Assembly: GCF_949987515.2 (NCBI RefSeq)
Contig: NC_082688.1
Coordinates: 74,652,731-74,716,730 of the forward strand
DNA length: 64,000 nt
DNA from: Delphinus delphis
Taxonomy: Eukaryota > Chordata > Mammalia > Artiodactyla > Delphinidae
Reading direction: 5' to 3'
Position numbers and translations under genes: made by a program. Below, piece after piece: positions 11,600 through 23,170 of the stretch (positions within the stretch are counted from its first letter, which is position 1; each line of letters opens with the position of its first letter). The notes beneath the pieces were generated by a model. That model was not told where the DNA came from, did no database searches, and saw only the letters and a program-made list of their open reading frames with translations.

Positions 11600-12113
11600 T
11601 CTAGCAGCACAACAAAGGCAACTTTGGAGGCACACAGGTCAGTTAAGAGGTTATTATAATTGCTGGGGCAATGATAGCAGGACTGGGAACAAGGGGAGAC
11701 ACACATCCCCTGGTCAAACAAGGAAGTGCAGAACCTAGAAAGTAGAGAAACTGGCAAAAAAAGACAAAGGTGTTTCCAGACTGAAGGAGTCAGAGAAGGT
11801 GAGGCCTTTATCCAAGAGTCAGTAAGGACAGAGTAGGTGAGGCCAGATGATGGAGAGAGAAGAGACGCTGCTGAGCAAAACCAGACTTGTACAGTTTGAG
11901 AGGCTGCTGGAACTTTCCTGTGGACCCAGCCAGAGAGGGGGTGACAATTCAAGCCTGAATCACATTAGCAAGGACAAGGCTAGAGAAACAGACTCAGGAG
12001 TCATCAGTACAGATGTGAAGAAGCACCTGGAGGATGACAGTGTTTGGAGAGTGGATGGAGGCACAGTACCCAGCTGGGCACAGTGGGGAAAAGGGGCAAG
12101 AAAAGAACCAGGA
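11600..12113 (+). repeat. Ancient mammalian interspersed repeat, left part
   Basis: GAGGTTATTATAATTGCTGGGGCAATGATAG and later GACTCAGGAGTCATCAGTACAGATGTGAAG resemble an old, GA-rich mammalian repeat that I recall but cannot name. It appears to continue at 18236-18470, so the L1 at 12114 inserted into it. Confidence 0.4.
12098..12113. repeat. Target-site duplication, left copy
   Basis: AAGAAAAGAACCAGGA here matches AAGAAAAGAAGAGCCAGGA at 18217-18235, apart from three extra bases (GAG) in the right copy. These flank the full-length L1. Confidence 0.75.
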
Positions 12114-12960
12114 GGGGCGGAGTCAACATGGCAGTCGAGGAGAATGCAGAGTTCGCAGCTCCGCACAACTCGGGCACCTACCAGGCACTGGTGGAGGACC
12201 AAGGACACTGGTGGGAGGAACCTCCAAGCAACTGGGTAGTACATGGAGGGTAAGTGAGCGGGGAGGAAAAGTGGAGGCGGGACGGGACCGGTGCCCCTGA
12301 GGGGCGGCTGGAGAAGGGGAGGGGTTCCCACATGCAGAGGGGGAACAGGGGAGACCCTCGGGAGAGCAGAGGAACGGAAGGGAGCGCGGCCAGTGTTTCC
12401 CCTGCCCACTTGGGCTCCAGGGAGCCTGCTGAGGTCCTGAGCCTAATCCTTTGGCCTCGGAGGCTCCCTCCAGCAGCTCTGAGCCTAAGCCGGGGCCCCC
12501 CTCAGGCCGTGCTGCCTGTCCCCAGGTCCTAAGCATAGGCCCCACCCCACGCTTAAACACCACCCCAAGCCCCGCCCCCACCTGAGTTCCATCCTCCCGC
12601 CTAAGCTCTGCCCCCCACAGCCAAGGCCTTTTCCGGCCTTTTTTTTTTCTTTTAGGTTGTGGTTCTGTTTTACCTTGTTGTTGTTGATTCATTTATATTT
12701 TTACTTATTCTAATAAATTTTTCATTTTTCTAGTTTTATTTTATTCTTTATACTTTGTTATTGCTCTGCTCCTTTTGGCTTCTTCCCCTTTTTGTTTTTT
12801 TTCTGTTGTGGTTCAGTTTTACCTTGTTGTAGTTATTTCACTTATATTTTTATTGTTCCTAACATATTTTTAATTTTTCTAATTTTATTTTATCTTGTAT
12901 TCTTTGTTTTTGTATGCTCCTTTTTTTTTTTCTTTTCTTTTGCTGCACCATGTGGCTTGC
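12114..12960 (+). promoter_or_regulatory. L1 5'UTR / internal promoter region
   Basis: The first roughly 500 bases are GC-rich with many CpGs and GGGCGG-like boxes, followed by T-rich repeats of the form TTGTGGTTCTGTTTTACCTTGTTG. In L1 elements this region drives sense transcription by RNA polymerase II from the first base. CpG content is still visible, although decayed. Activity today is not implied. Confidence 0.6.
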
Positions 12961-13240
12961 AGGATCTTGGTTCCCAGGTCAGGGGTTGGGCCTGAGCTCC
13001 TGTGGTGGGAACGCCGAGTCAAAACTGCTGGACTAACAGAGAACCTCAGACCCCAGGGAATATTAATCAGAGTGAGGCCTCATGGAGGTCTTCATCTCGG
13101 CATCAAGACCCGGCTCTACCCGACTGCCTGCAAACTCCAGTGCTGGACACCTCAGGCCAAACAACCAGTGAGACAGGAACACAGCCCCATCAATCAAAAC
13201 AAAAAAAAAATGAAATGACAAAAAAAAAAATATGTTACAG

Positions 13241-14012
13241 ACGAAGGATCAAGGTAAAAACCTACAAGACCAAATAAATGGAAACAAAATAGGCAATCTA
13301 CCTGAAAAAGAATTCAGAGGAATGATAGTAAAGATGATCCAAAGAACTGAAATGAAAAATACACTAGAAGGAATCAATAGTAGAATAACTGAGGCAGAAG
13401 AGCAAATAAGTGACCTGGAAGATAGAATGGTAGAAATAACTGCTGAGGAGCAGAATAAAGAAAAAAGAATAAAAAGAATTGAAGACAGTCGCAGAGACCT
13501 CTGGGACAACATTAAACACACGAACACTCGAATTATAGGGGTCCCAGAAGAAGAGGAGAAAGAGAAAGGGACTGAGAAAATATTTGAAGAGATTATAGTC
13601 AAAAACTTCCCTAAGTGGGAAAGGAAATAGCCACACAAGTCCAGGAAGTGCAAAGAGTTCCATACAGGATAAAACCTAGGAGAAACACAACAAGACACAT
13701 ATTAGCAAAACTAACAAAAATTCAAAGAAAAAAATATTAAAAGCAGCAAGGGAAAAGTAACAAATAATATACAAGGGAATCCCCATAAAGTTATCAGCTT
13801 ATTTTTCAGCAGAAACTCTGCAGGCCAGAAGGGAGTGGCAGAACATACTTAAAGTGATTAAAGGGGAAAACCTACAACCAAGATTACTCTACCCAGCGAG
13901 GATCTCATTCAGATTCAATGGAGAAATCAAAAGCTTTACAGCTAAGCAAAAGTTAAGAGAATTCAGCACCACCAAACCAGCTTGACAACAAATGCTAAAG
14001 GAATTTCTCTAG
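13241..14012 (+). pseudogene. L1 ORF1, start codon lost and frameshifted
   Basis: The site equivalent to the start ATG reads ACG (13241-13243, in CAGACGAAGGATCAAGG). The frame is then readable through the coiled-coil part (SRITEAEEQISDLEDRMVE) and the RRM-like part (LRDLWDN-like, here RRDLWDNIKHTNTRI). Near 13612 two bases are lost (CTAAGTGGGA) and the frame ends at 13628-13630. The C-terminal domain is still recognisable at DNA level up to TAG 14010-14012. Confidence 0.88.
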
Positions 14013-14070
14013 GTAGGAAACACAAGAGAAGGAGAAGACCTACAAAAACAAACCCAAATCAATTAAGAAA

Positions 14071-17000
14071 ATGGGAATAGGAACATACATATCAATAATC
14101 ACCATGAATGTAAATGGATTAAATGCTCCAACCAAAAGATACAGACTGGCTGAATGGATATAAAAAGAAGACCCGTATATATGCTCTTTACAAGAGACTC
14201 GCTTCAGACCTAGGGACACACACATTGAAAGTGAGGGGATGGAAAAAGATATTCCATGCAAATGGAAATCAAAAGAAAGCTGGAGTAGCAATACTCATAT
14301 CAGATAAAATAGAGTTTAAAGTAAAGACTGTTACAAGAGATAAGGAAGGACACTACATAATGATCAAAGGATCAATCCAAGAAGAAAACATAACAATTAT
14401 AAATATTTATGCACCCAACATAGGAGCACCTCAATACATAAGGCAAATGCTAACAGCCATAAAAGGGAAATTGACAGTAACACAGTAATAGTGGGGGAAT
14501 TTAACACCCCACTTACACCAACAGACAGATGATCCAGACAGAAACTAAATAAGGAAACACAAGGTTTAAATGACACAATAGAGCAGATAGATTTAATTGA
14601 TATTTATAGGACATTCCACCGAAAGCAGAAGAATACACTTTCTTCTCAAGTACACACTGAATGTTCTCCTGGACAGAACACATCTTGGGTCACAAATCAA
14701 GCCTTGGAAAATTTAAGAAAGTTGAAATCATATCAAGCATCTTTTCCAACACAACGCTATGAGATTAGAAATCAATTACAGGAAAAAAAAACCTGTAAAA
14801 AACACAAACACATGGAGGCTAAACAATGCACTGCTAAATAACCAAGAGATCACCAAAAAAAATAAAGAAGAAATTTAAAAATACATAGAAACAAATGACA
14901 ATGAAAACACAATGATGCAAAACCTATGGGATGCAGCAAGAGCACTTCTAAGAGGGAAGTTTATAGCAATTCAAGCTCACCTCAAGAAACAAGAAAAATC
15001 TCAAATAAACAATCTAACCTTACATCTAAAGCAACTAGAAAAATAAAAACAAAGAAAACCCAAAGTCAGTAGACGGAAAGAAATCATAAAGATCAGAGCA
15101 GATAAATTAAATAGAAACGAAGAAAACAATAGCAAAGATGAATAAAACTAAAAGTTGGTTCTTTGAGAAGATAAACAAAATTGATAAACCATTAGCCAGA
15201 CTCATCAAGAAAAAACGGGAGAGGACTCAAATCAATAACATTAGAAATGAAAAAGGAGAAATTACAACTGACACCACAGAAATACAAAGGATCATATGAG
15301 ACTACTACAAGCAAATATATGCCAATAAAATGGACAACCAGGAAGAAGTGGACAAATTCTTGGAAAGGTACAACTTTCCAAGACTGAACAAGGAAGAAGT
15401 AGAAAATATAAACCGACCTATAACAAGTAATGAAATTGAACCTGTAATTTAAAATCTTCCAACAAACAAAAGTTCAAGACCAGATGGCTTTAAAGGAGAA
15501 TTTTATCAAACATTTAGAGAAGAGCTAACACGTATCCTTTTCAAACTCTTCCAAAAAATTGTAGAGGGAGGAACACCCCCAACCTCGTTCTACGAGGCCA
15601 CCATCACTCAGATACCAAAACCAGATAAAGACATCACAATAAAAGAAAATTACAGACCAATATCACTGATGAACATAGATGTAAAAATCCTCATCCAACT
15701 ACTAGCAAACAGAATGCAACAACACATTAAAGGGATCATACACCGTGATCAAGTGGGATTTATTCCAGGGATGCAAGGATTCTTCAATATATGCAAATCA
15801 ATCAATGTGATACACCATATTAACAAATTAAAGAATAAAAACCATATGATCATCTCAATAGATGCAGAAAAAGCTTTTGACAAAATTCAACCATTTATGA
15901 TAAAAAACTCTCCAGAGAGTGGGCATAAAGGGAAACTACCTCAACATAATAAAGGTCATATATGACAAACCCACAGCAAACATCATTCTCAATGGTGAAA
16001 AACTGGAAGCATTTCCTCTAAGATCAGGAACAAGACAAGGATGTCCACTCTAGCCACTATTATTCAACATAGTTTTGGAAGTCCTAGCCACAGCAATCAG
16101 AGAAGAGAAAGAAATAAAAGGAATACAAATTGGAAAAGAAGAAGTAAAACTGTCATTGTTTGCAGATGACATGACACTATACATAGAGAATCCTAAAGAT
16201 GTCACCAGAAAACTACTAGAGCTAATCAATGAATTTGGTAAAGTTTCAGGATACAAAATTAATGTACAGAAATCTCTTGCATTCCTATACACTAACAATG
16301 AAATATCAGAAAGAGAAATTAGGAAACACTCCCATTTACCATGCAACAAAACAAATAAAATACCTAGGAATAAACCTACCTAAGAAGGCAAAAGACCTGT
16401 ACTCAGAAAACTATAAAACACTGATGAAAGAAATCAAAGATAACACAGATACAGAGATACACCATGTTCTTGGATTGGAAGAATCAATATTGTGAAAATG
16501 ACTATTCTACCCAAAGCAATAAGCAATCTACAGTTCAGTGCAATCCCTTTCAAATTACCAATGGCATTTTTCACAGAACTAGAACAAAAAATCTTAAAAC
16601 TTGTATGGAGGCACAAAAGAGCTGGAATAGCCAAAACAATCTTGAGGGAAAAAAACGGGAGCTGGAGGAATCAGACTCCCTGACTTCAGACTATACTACA
16701 AAGCTACAGTAATCAAGACAATATGGTACTGGCAAAAAAACAGAAATATAGATCAATGAAACAGGATAGAAAGCCCAGAGATAAACCCACGCACCTATGG
16801 TCAACTAATCTATGACAAAGGAGGCAAGGATATACAATGGAGAAACGACAGTCTCTTCAATAAGTGGTGCTGGGAAAATTGGCCAGCTACACGTAAAAGA
16901 ATGAAATTAGAATACTCCCTAACACCATGCACAGAAATAAATTCAAATGGATTAAAGACCTAAATGTAAGCCTGGACACTATAAAACTCTTAGAGGAAAA

Positions 17001-17859
17001 CATAGAACACTCTTTGACATAATTCACAGCAAGATCTTTTTTGACCCACCTCCTAAAGTAATGGAAATAAAAACAAAAATAAACAAATGGGACCTAATGA
17101 AACTTAAAAGCTTTTGCACAGCAAAGGAAACCATAAACAAGACAAAAAGACAACCCTCAGAATGAATCAACGGACAAAGGATTAATCTCCAAACTATACA
17201 AACAGCTCATGCAGCTCAATATCAAACAAAAACAAACAACCCAATCCAAAAATAGGCAGAAGACCTAAACAGACATTTCTCTAAAGACATCCAGATGGCC
17301 AAGAGGCACAAGAAAAGCTGTTCAACATCACTAATTATTAGAGAAATGCAAATCAAAAGTACAATGAGGTATCACCTCACACCAGTCAGAATGACCATCA
17401 TCAGAAAACCAACAAACAACAAATGCTGGAGAGGGTGTGGAGAAAAGGAAACCCTCTTACACTGTTGGTGGGAATGTAAATTGATACAGCCACTACGGAG
17501 AAAAGTATGAAGGTTCCTTAAAAAACTAAAAATAGAACTACCATATGACCCAGCAATCCCACTACTGGGCATATACCCAGAGAAAACCATAATTCAAAAA
17601 GACACATGCACCCCAATATTCATTGCAGCACCATTTACAATAGCCAGGTCATGGAAGCAGCCTAAATGTCCATCGACAGATAAATGGATAAAGAAGATGT
17701 GGTACATATATACAATGGAATATCACTCAGCTATAAAAAGGAACAAAATTGGGTCATTTGTAGAGACATGGATGGACCTAGAAACTGTCATACAGAGTGA
17801 AGTAAATCAGAAAGAGAAAAACAAATATCGTATATTATCGCATATATGAGGAATCTAGA
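14071..17859 (+). pseudogene. L1 ORF2 (endonuclease-reverse transcriptase), multiply broken
   Basis: It starts at ATG 14071-14073. An in-frame TAA lies at 14161-14163 in the endonuclease. The metal-site motif GDFN reads GEFN near 14496. The reverse transcriptase keeps its catalytic box FADDMTLY (16159 onward), but a TAG stands at 16051-16053 directly after GCPL. Further indels split the palm, thumb and C-terminal regions, and about 20 bases are missing near 17165. The C-terminal domain is legible at 17295-17510 ([25 protein letters not shown]). The product would be non-functional. Confidence 0.92.
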
Positions 17860-18216
17860 AAAATGGTATGGATGAACCTATTTGCAGGGCAGGGATAGAA
17901 ACACAGACGTAGAGAATGGACGTGTGGACACAGGGGGGAAGGAGAGGGTGGGATGAATTGGGAGATTAGGATTGCCATAAATACACTACCATGTGTAAAA
18001 TAGATAACTAGTGGGAACCTGCTGTATAGCACAGGGAGCTCAGCTCAGTGCTCTGTGATGACCTAGATGGGTGGGATGGGGTGGGCAGTGGGAGGGAGGT
18101 CCAAGAGGGAGGGGATATATGTATACATATAGTTGATCCACTTCACTGTCCAGCAGAAACTAACACAAGATTGTAAAGCAATTATACTCCAATAAAAAAA
18201 TTTTTAAAGGAAAAGA

Positions 18217-18235
18217 AAGAAAAGAAGAGCCAGGA
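18217..18235. repeat. Target-site duplication, right copy
   Basis: Right partner of 12098-12113, following the A-rich tail of the full-length L1. Confidence 0.7.
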
Positions 18236-18470
18236 AAGCCTCGTGCTGAGGAAGGCGGAGGAGGGGAGAGCCTCCAGACGCCATAGCACTAACTTGACCG
18301 AGATCAAGTCACCAATACTTCCAAGACACCCTGCCCCGAAACCAGGCCAGCAGAGCAAAAGTCACACTGCAGAGCTGGAATCCAGCAGATTGTAAGGAAG
18401 TGGAGTCCAGCCAGGAAGGGAGAGAGTGGGGGAATTAGTGGAATAACCACTGGAGAGATCAAGGTTCTAA
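18236..18470 (+). repeat. Ancient interspersed repeat, right part
   Basis: GA-rich sequence containing GAGATCAAGTCACCAATACTTCC and AAGGAAGTGGAGTCCAGC continues the character of 11600-12113 once the L1 is removed. Confidence 0.35.
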
Positions 18471-19849
18471 TTGGCCAACCTTGAGCTTTTCGCCACTGAT
18501 TTTGCTGTTGTCACATGCTCGGGTACTTGGGACTTATTGCCTTATTTCTTCATTCACTCTCACTCCTGACACTTAAGTTTGCCTAATCTGGTTTCCAGGT
18601 AACTGCACCCCACAGAATTCAACTGCGTTAAGGATTAAATAGGATTTTTGTGAGCAAGCCTCACGCAACTATATGTAATAACCAGCTATAAAGGAAGCTA
18701 ACCTATTCAGGATGTGGTCTGTCTCTTCCTCTGTTCATAGAGGCTTAATTTATGTCTTTTCTGAGCTTTATGCCTTAGAGAAGGAAATGGATTGCAGTTA
18801 AAAGGCTTGTGTACAAGAAAAAATATTTTTAAATTTCTTAGTAAATTGACCTCTAAGCATAATCATATCTTGGATCTCTGTTACTCTCTCTCTCTCGGTC
18901 TCTTTCTCTGTCTCTGTCCTTCACACATCCACACAGTAGATGTTAAAAAAAGTTACATGAGTTTTTTTGGCTCTGGGATCATTATTATAAGGTGTAATAA
19001 TATGGTTTTCAAAACATTTTTGTGTAGGCTCTGTAGCCAATCTTAACTGTAAAGATGATAAGCAGTTACTGTTATATTACAAATAAAACTTACACCTGTC
19101 TCTGTCTAAAATGCTACAGTTTATTATTGTTGTTGTTGTTACAGGAAAAGGAAAAAGCAGCCCTATAGGTATAACCCTTCACAGAAGAAAAATATCTTGC
19201 TGGCAACTCATTATTTCAGGTTGTTATTATGTTAGATGATAGCTTCTAGGTGTAAGGCACACACCTACAATGATCACATTAAGGCAGAACCTCATTAATA
19301 ATAGATGAGATCTGATTATATCCATTCCTGATGCTAGTTTAATAACCTGTGGCACTTTTTCAACAAAAAATAATCATTTGAACCTTTTTGCTTTTTAAAA
19401 AAGTCATCCTTGCCATATCTTGGTACCAAGCTGGAGAAACCAGGCTGCTTTTGAATCAAGGAGTAGTCCCTGATATGAGTCTTTCTGGTGCCTTTTAGCA
19501 GTAAGAATTAACATTTCAAAGAATAATCAGAATAATTTTAGACTGAATTTCTAGCCTTTTAGAGATTTGGGGAGAAGCGACTTGATCATTTTTCATTGTT
19601 GTATGTCATGATTTGGGTTTTTTAATAGAACACACCAGCTTCTGCATTTACACCAGACCCAAACACGTTGTATCTCCTGCCAGTGCATTTGGTCCAGTAC
19701 AGCTATGATCTTTAAGACATGAACAGATATTCTGTGTAACGTACTTGTTATTTCACATTATCAGAAACTTTGTTGTGGCTTTCCCTTGCCCAGTTTTTGT
19801 TTAATTCATCACCTCTTATACACAAGCCCCATGTGCTGGGCTTAGTGAT
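18471..19849. other. Unassigned sequence with small simple repeats
   Basis: A TCTC-rich stretch lies at about 18885-18920 and (GTT)n at about 19125-19140. No gene or clear transposon was recognised. Confidence 0.4.
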
Positions 19850-20052
19850 GTCCCCTCATTAAAAGATCTCCATATGTTACCTAATATGGCAAAAAAGAAC
19901 TTTGCAGAGGTGAATAAGATTCTTGAGATGGGAGACTGTGCCAGATTAAGCGGCTATGTCTGATGTAATTACAAATGTCCTTACATGGGAAGAAGGTGAT
20001 GTGATGACAGAAGAAGAGACTGGAGTGACGTGCTTTGAAAGTGAGGGAAGGA
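19850..20052 (+). mobile_element. MaLR (MLT1-type) LTR, left part
   Basis: ATATGGCAAAAAAGAACTTTGCAGAGGTGAATAAGATTCTTGAGATGGGAGACTGTGCC...GATGTGATGACAGAAGAAGAGACTGGAGTGACG is the typical middle of an MLT1 LTR (an ancient ERVL-related element). It resumes at 20625 after an L1 insertion. No coding sequence is present. Confidence 0.75.
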
Positions 20053-20605
20053 CTTACTTCACTTAGCATGATAATCTCTAGGTCCATCCATGCTGCTTCA
20101 AATGGCATTATTTCATTCTTTTTTATGGCTGAGTAATATTCCCTTGTGTATATGTCAGACAGAGAAAGACAAATATCATGTACTATCACTTATATGTGGA
20201 ATCTGAAAAAATGATACAAATGAACTTATTTATAAAACAGAAACAGACTCACAGACTTCGAAAACAAACTTAAGGTTACCAAAGGGGAAAGGTGGGGGGA
20301 GGGATAAATTAGGAGTTTGGGATTAACATATACACACTACTATATATAAAATAATCAACAAGGACCTACTGTATAGCAAAAGGAACTCTACCTAATATTC
20401 TGTAATAACCTATATGGGAAAAGAATCTGAAAAAGAATGGCTGTATGTATATGTATAACTGTACACCTGAAACTAACGCAACATTGTTCTGGATTGGCCA
20501 AAAAGCCAACCGAATAAATCAACTATATTTTAATACAAAATAAAAATTAAATTTAAAAAATGAAATAAATTTTAAAAAATAAAAATAGAAATACTTTATT
20601 ACTGA
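20053..20605 (+). mobile_element. L1 3' fragment with inverted 5' segment (twin priming)
   Basis: 20053-20152 is the reverse complement of the end of L1 ORF2 (from ATATACAC... to AAGTAAG). From 20153 the element runs forward, starting at the very next L1 base (GTCAGACAGAG...), to the 3' end and A-run near 20593-20605. The two parts are adjacent in L1 and meet head to head, the known product of twin priming during insertion. The host is an MLT1 LTR. Confidence 0.9.
20488..20514. repeat. 27-base insert with mariner-like hairpin inside the L1 tail
   Basis: Where other L1 tails read ACATTGTAAATCAAC, this one carries extra bases after ACATTGT containing GGATTGGCCAAAAAGCCAACC. The inverted arms are TTGGC/GCCAA. 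TTGGCCAAAAAG is reminiscent of mariner termini known from cetartiodactyls. The interpretation is uncertain. Confidence 0.35.
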
Positions 20606-20624
20606 AAAAAAAAAAAAGAGAAGA

Positions 20625-20862
20625 GAAAGAAGGAGCCACAAGGCAAGGAATACGGGCAGCCACCAGAAGCCAAGAAAGGCAAAGAAACGGATTCTACCTT
20701 CACAGCCCCCAAAAGAACCGCCCTGCCCACACCTTGATTTTAGCCCCCTAAGAGTCATTGCAGATTCCTGATCTCCAAAACTGCAAGAGAATAAATTTGT
20801 GTTGTTTAAGTCACTTAGTATGCAGTAATTTGTCACAGCAGCAATTGGAAATGAATACACCC
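20625..20862 (+). mobile_element. MaLR (MLT1-type) LTR, right part
   Basis: CCACAAGGCAAGGAATACGGGCAGCC, ACACCTTGATTTTAGCCCC, CTGCAAGAGAATAAATTTGTGTTG and AGTAATTTGTCACAGCAGCAATTGG are the classic 3' half of MLT1, including its AATAAA. It continues 19850-20052. Confidence 0.85.
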
Positions 20863-21004
20863 CATATCTGCTTTCCTTTCAAAAGAGTAAGAGAGAAGGG
20901 TAGATTTTATGGAGCAGAGGAAAAGGAAAAGGAGATTCAATAGATATTATTATAATCCATGTGATCTTGAACAAAAGAAAATGTGATTTTATAAACCATA
21001 ATTT

Positions 21005-21150
21005 TCCTATTGAAATATAATGCTTGCCTATATAGAAAGTTGAAAGGTGCGAAACAAAGAGGAAAAATAAACAACCATTCTTAACATTCTATTTTTTCCT
21101 TCCAGTGTCTTTTCTAGGTTTATTTTTATATACTTGAGCTTTTACTATCA
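21005..21150 (-). repeat. Possible old L1M/HAL1 3' fragment, antisense
   Basis: TATAGAAAGTTGAAAGGTGCGAAAC through TTTTTCCTTCCAGTGTCTTTTC resembles the same reversed old LINE tail proposed at 7160-7345. Confidence 0.35.
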
Positions 21151-21179
21151 GAGTGTTGGAAATATCCATGGAAGACAGG

Positions 21180-21310
21180 TCTTTGTTGCCCATCTTGTAG
21201 GTAAGGAATTTGAGGACCAGAGAGGTGAAAGTCATTCTGCCCAGTCATACAACTCATGAAGGACAGAGCCTGGATTCCAGATCTCTCTTAACAACAAAAC
21301 TCTTTTAACC
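21180..21310 (-). repeat. MIR
   Basis: CTTGTAGGTAAGGAATTTGAGGACCAGAGAGGTGAAAG...CCAGTCATACAACTC...GAGCCTGGATTCCAGATC is the MIR core in reverse. Confidence 0.75.
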
Positions 21311-21375
21311 ACAGCATACAATGAAGTTAGGAGATGAGAATAAAACTATGGGGGGAAAGCTCCATCAATTTTTTT

Positions 21376-21588
21376 CTTTTTTTTTCTTTTTTTTTTGCGG
21401 TACGCGGGCCTCTCACTGCTGTGGCCTCTCCCATTGCGCAGCACAGGCTCCGGACGCGCAGGCTCAGCGGCCATGGCTCACGGGCCCAGCCGCTCCGCGG
21501 CATGTGGGATCTTCCCAGACCGGGGCACGAACCCATGTCCCCTGCATCGGCAGGCGGACTCTCAACCACTGCGCCACCAGGGAAGCCC
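21376..21588 (-). mobile_element. CHR SINE, short GC-rich type
   Basis: The same short type as at 3331, starting (minus strand) GGGCTTCCCTGGTGGCGCAG and ending in a T-run on this strand. The flanks TCCATCAATTTTT (21361) and TCCGTCAATTTTT (21591) are a 13-base target-site duplication with one difference. Confidence 0.95.
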
Positions 21589-21984
21589 GATCCGTCAATT
21601 TTTATGGAGGCTTTAAGATTCCACTCTTGCTCAAGTAAGTCCCAAGGTTCCTGGAAGCTTGGGAACGAGGTGCTGATGAGACACCCCAGTAGAGACATCT
21701 TCCTTTTTCCTAAACTGACTCTCCTTCTAACAGGCCAGTGAGGCCAGGAAGATATTAGGTAGATGTAATTGATATTTAGATGAGATGCATAAATTAAAAT
21801 CCCCTTTCATACCAGCAGCCAAACTGCTCCATTCATACAGCTGAAGGGAGATTTTTTTTTTTAATTCTTTGCATCTTGGAATCCTCCAGATAAAGGCTTT
21901 CATGTCCATGCATTCTATTCATTGTGCTACCAATGTTATACTACTTTAACTTTTTCCACTTAAAAGTATTTGCTTTGTCTTTTC

Positions 21985-22095
21985 AAAGGAAACTTAGAAA
22001 GGAAGAAAAAAAGGGAGAAAGAAAAGAGGAGAGGGAAAGAAGCAGGGAGGACAGAAGGGAGACAGGGAGGGAGAAAGAGAGAGAGAAAGAGAGTC
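21985..22095 (+). repeat. Purine-rich GA/GGAA low-complexity tract
   Basis: Nearly uninterrupted A and G, with GGGAGGGAGAAAGAGAGAGAG-like runs on the plus strand. No product is expected. Confidence 0.85.
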
Positions 22096-22899
22096 AAGCT
22101 CTATGCAATGTGAAAAGTTGATTAACATGTTCTCACAATTTTGAATTTTGGAGGATCCATAGGCTACTTTTTAAAAATTAATATTCACTAAACATTTCTA
22201 TTTGTGTCAAGCAATTGGGAGTTGTTTGCATTTAATAGTTTAACGCCTCATGCAGTCACTGATGTAGAGAAATTAATGTAAATGAAAATAAACTGGGTAT
22301 TATGCCCAGTAGGAAAGCAGCCCAGCCTGCATCCCTCATCTAATTCACTCCCTAAGCCAGAGGGCAAAACTTCTAATGCAGTGTAATTTCCTCTTCGTAA
22401 GGTGCAAAATACAGCCTCCACTAATGGTCAATTTGAAGGATGTTTCACACAGGGAGAGTATCCGCATCTCGGGAGGTACTTGGGGAGCTGGTGTCCTTTA
22501 TAGGGGTTCTGGCTGGGACATTCATCCTGGAGGCAGTTTGGAGAGAGAGACAATAGGCAATAAAGCTAAATCATTGCAGAGGTATCAGAGGGCTGTCCTC
22601 TGCACCTGGCTGGTGAAGCTGGGCTTATAGCCAACGCTGTACTACCTACTCAGAGTGCAATTCTCCCTCCTTCAAGGTCATTCTCCCTAATAAAAGGGAT
22701 AGGGAAATGGGGCTGGGACTGAGATGAGATCTCTGACCCCTTTTACACAGAAAGTCTACAGCCACCGTGCTGCTCACATTTCTCTCTTTATGCACGTACC
22801 TATTCCTCATAGACCCAGGGCCCGACTGCTCCAGGTCATCTGACTACATGGCTACAATGCATGAGGATTCACTGTGGTTGTGTTAGGACCTGTATTCCA
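22096..22899. other. Unassigned sequence
   Basis: No recognised repeat. The 22376-22630 open frame has no features of a known protein. Confidence 0.4.
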
Positions 22900-22938
22900 A
22901 GATGATGATGATGATGACGACGACAATGATATGATGAC
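22900..22938 (+). repeat. (GAT/GAC)n simple repeat
   Basis: Short imperfect trinucleotide run GATGATGATGATGATGAC followed by GACGACAATGAT. Confidence 0.9.
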
Positions 22939-22964
22939 AAGGAGAGAAGCTAGCCTTGATTTAT

Positions 22965-23170
22965 CACTTACCATGCACCAAGCACTATTTTAAAAGCCAA
23001 ATGTATATTTTTTTCTTATTTCATTCTCCAATCAACCCTAGGCACTATTGCCATCACCACCCTCTACATGAAGAAACTGAGGCACAGAGAGGCTAAATAA
23101 CTTACCTGACACAGCAGCAGCTAGTAAGTGGAGAAGCCAGAACCCTGGCTGTCTGACTTCAGAGTCTTCA
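22965..23170 (-). repeat. MIR
   Basis: Reverse-oriented and well preserved: TGCACCAAGCACTATTTTAA, GGCACTATTGCCATCACCACC, AAGAAACTGAGGCACAGAGAGGCTAAATAACTTACC, CAGCTAGTAAGTGGAGAAGCC, CTGTCTGACTTCAGAGTC. Confidence 0.88.

Larger units (their letters stand above)
12114..18216 (+). mobile_element. Full-length L1 LINE (about 6.1 kb), inactive
   Basis: The element starts GGGGCGGAGTCAACATGG, the canonical L1 5' terminus. It continues with a GC-rich 5'UTR, T-rich 5'UTR, ORF1 (13241-14012), ORF2 (14071-17859), a 3'UTR with G-rich tract (17870-18110) and CCAATAAAA plus an A-rich tail. A 16-19-base duplication flanks it, as expected of target-primed reverse transcription. Both ORFs carry stops and indels, and about 20 bases are missing near 17165. 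More diverged than the copy at 50418, it is probably the older insertion. Confidence 0.95.

Noticed and set aside
12123..12692. 189-codon minus-strand frame as a host gene
   Set aside because: It lies in the GC-rich 5'UTR of an L1 and shows low-complexity Pro/Gly/Ser-rich residues. It is kept only as a curiosity.
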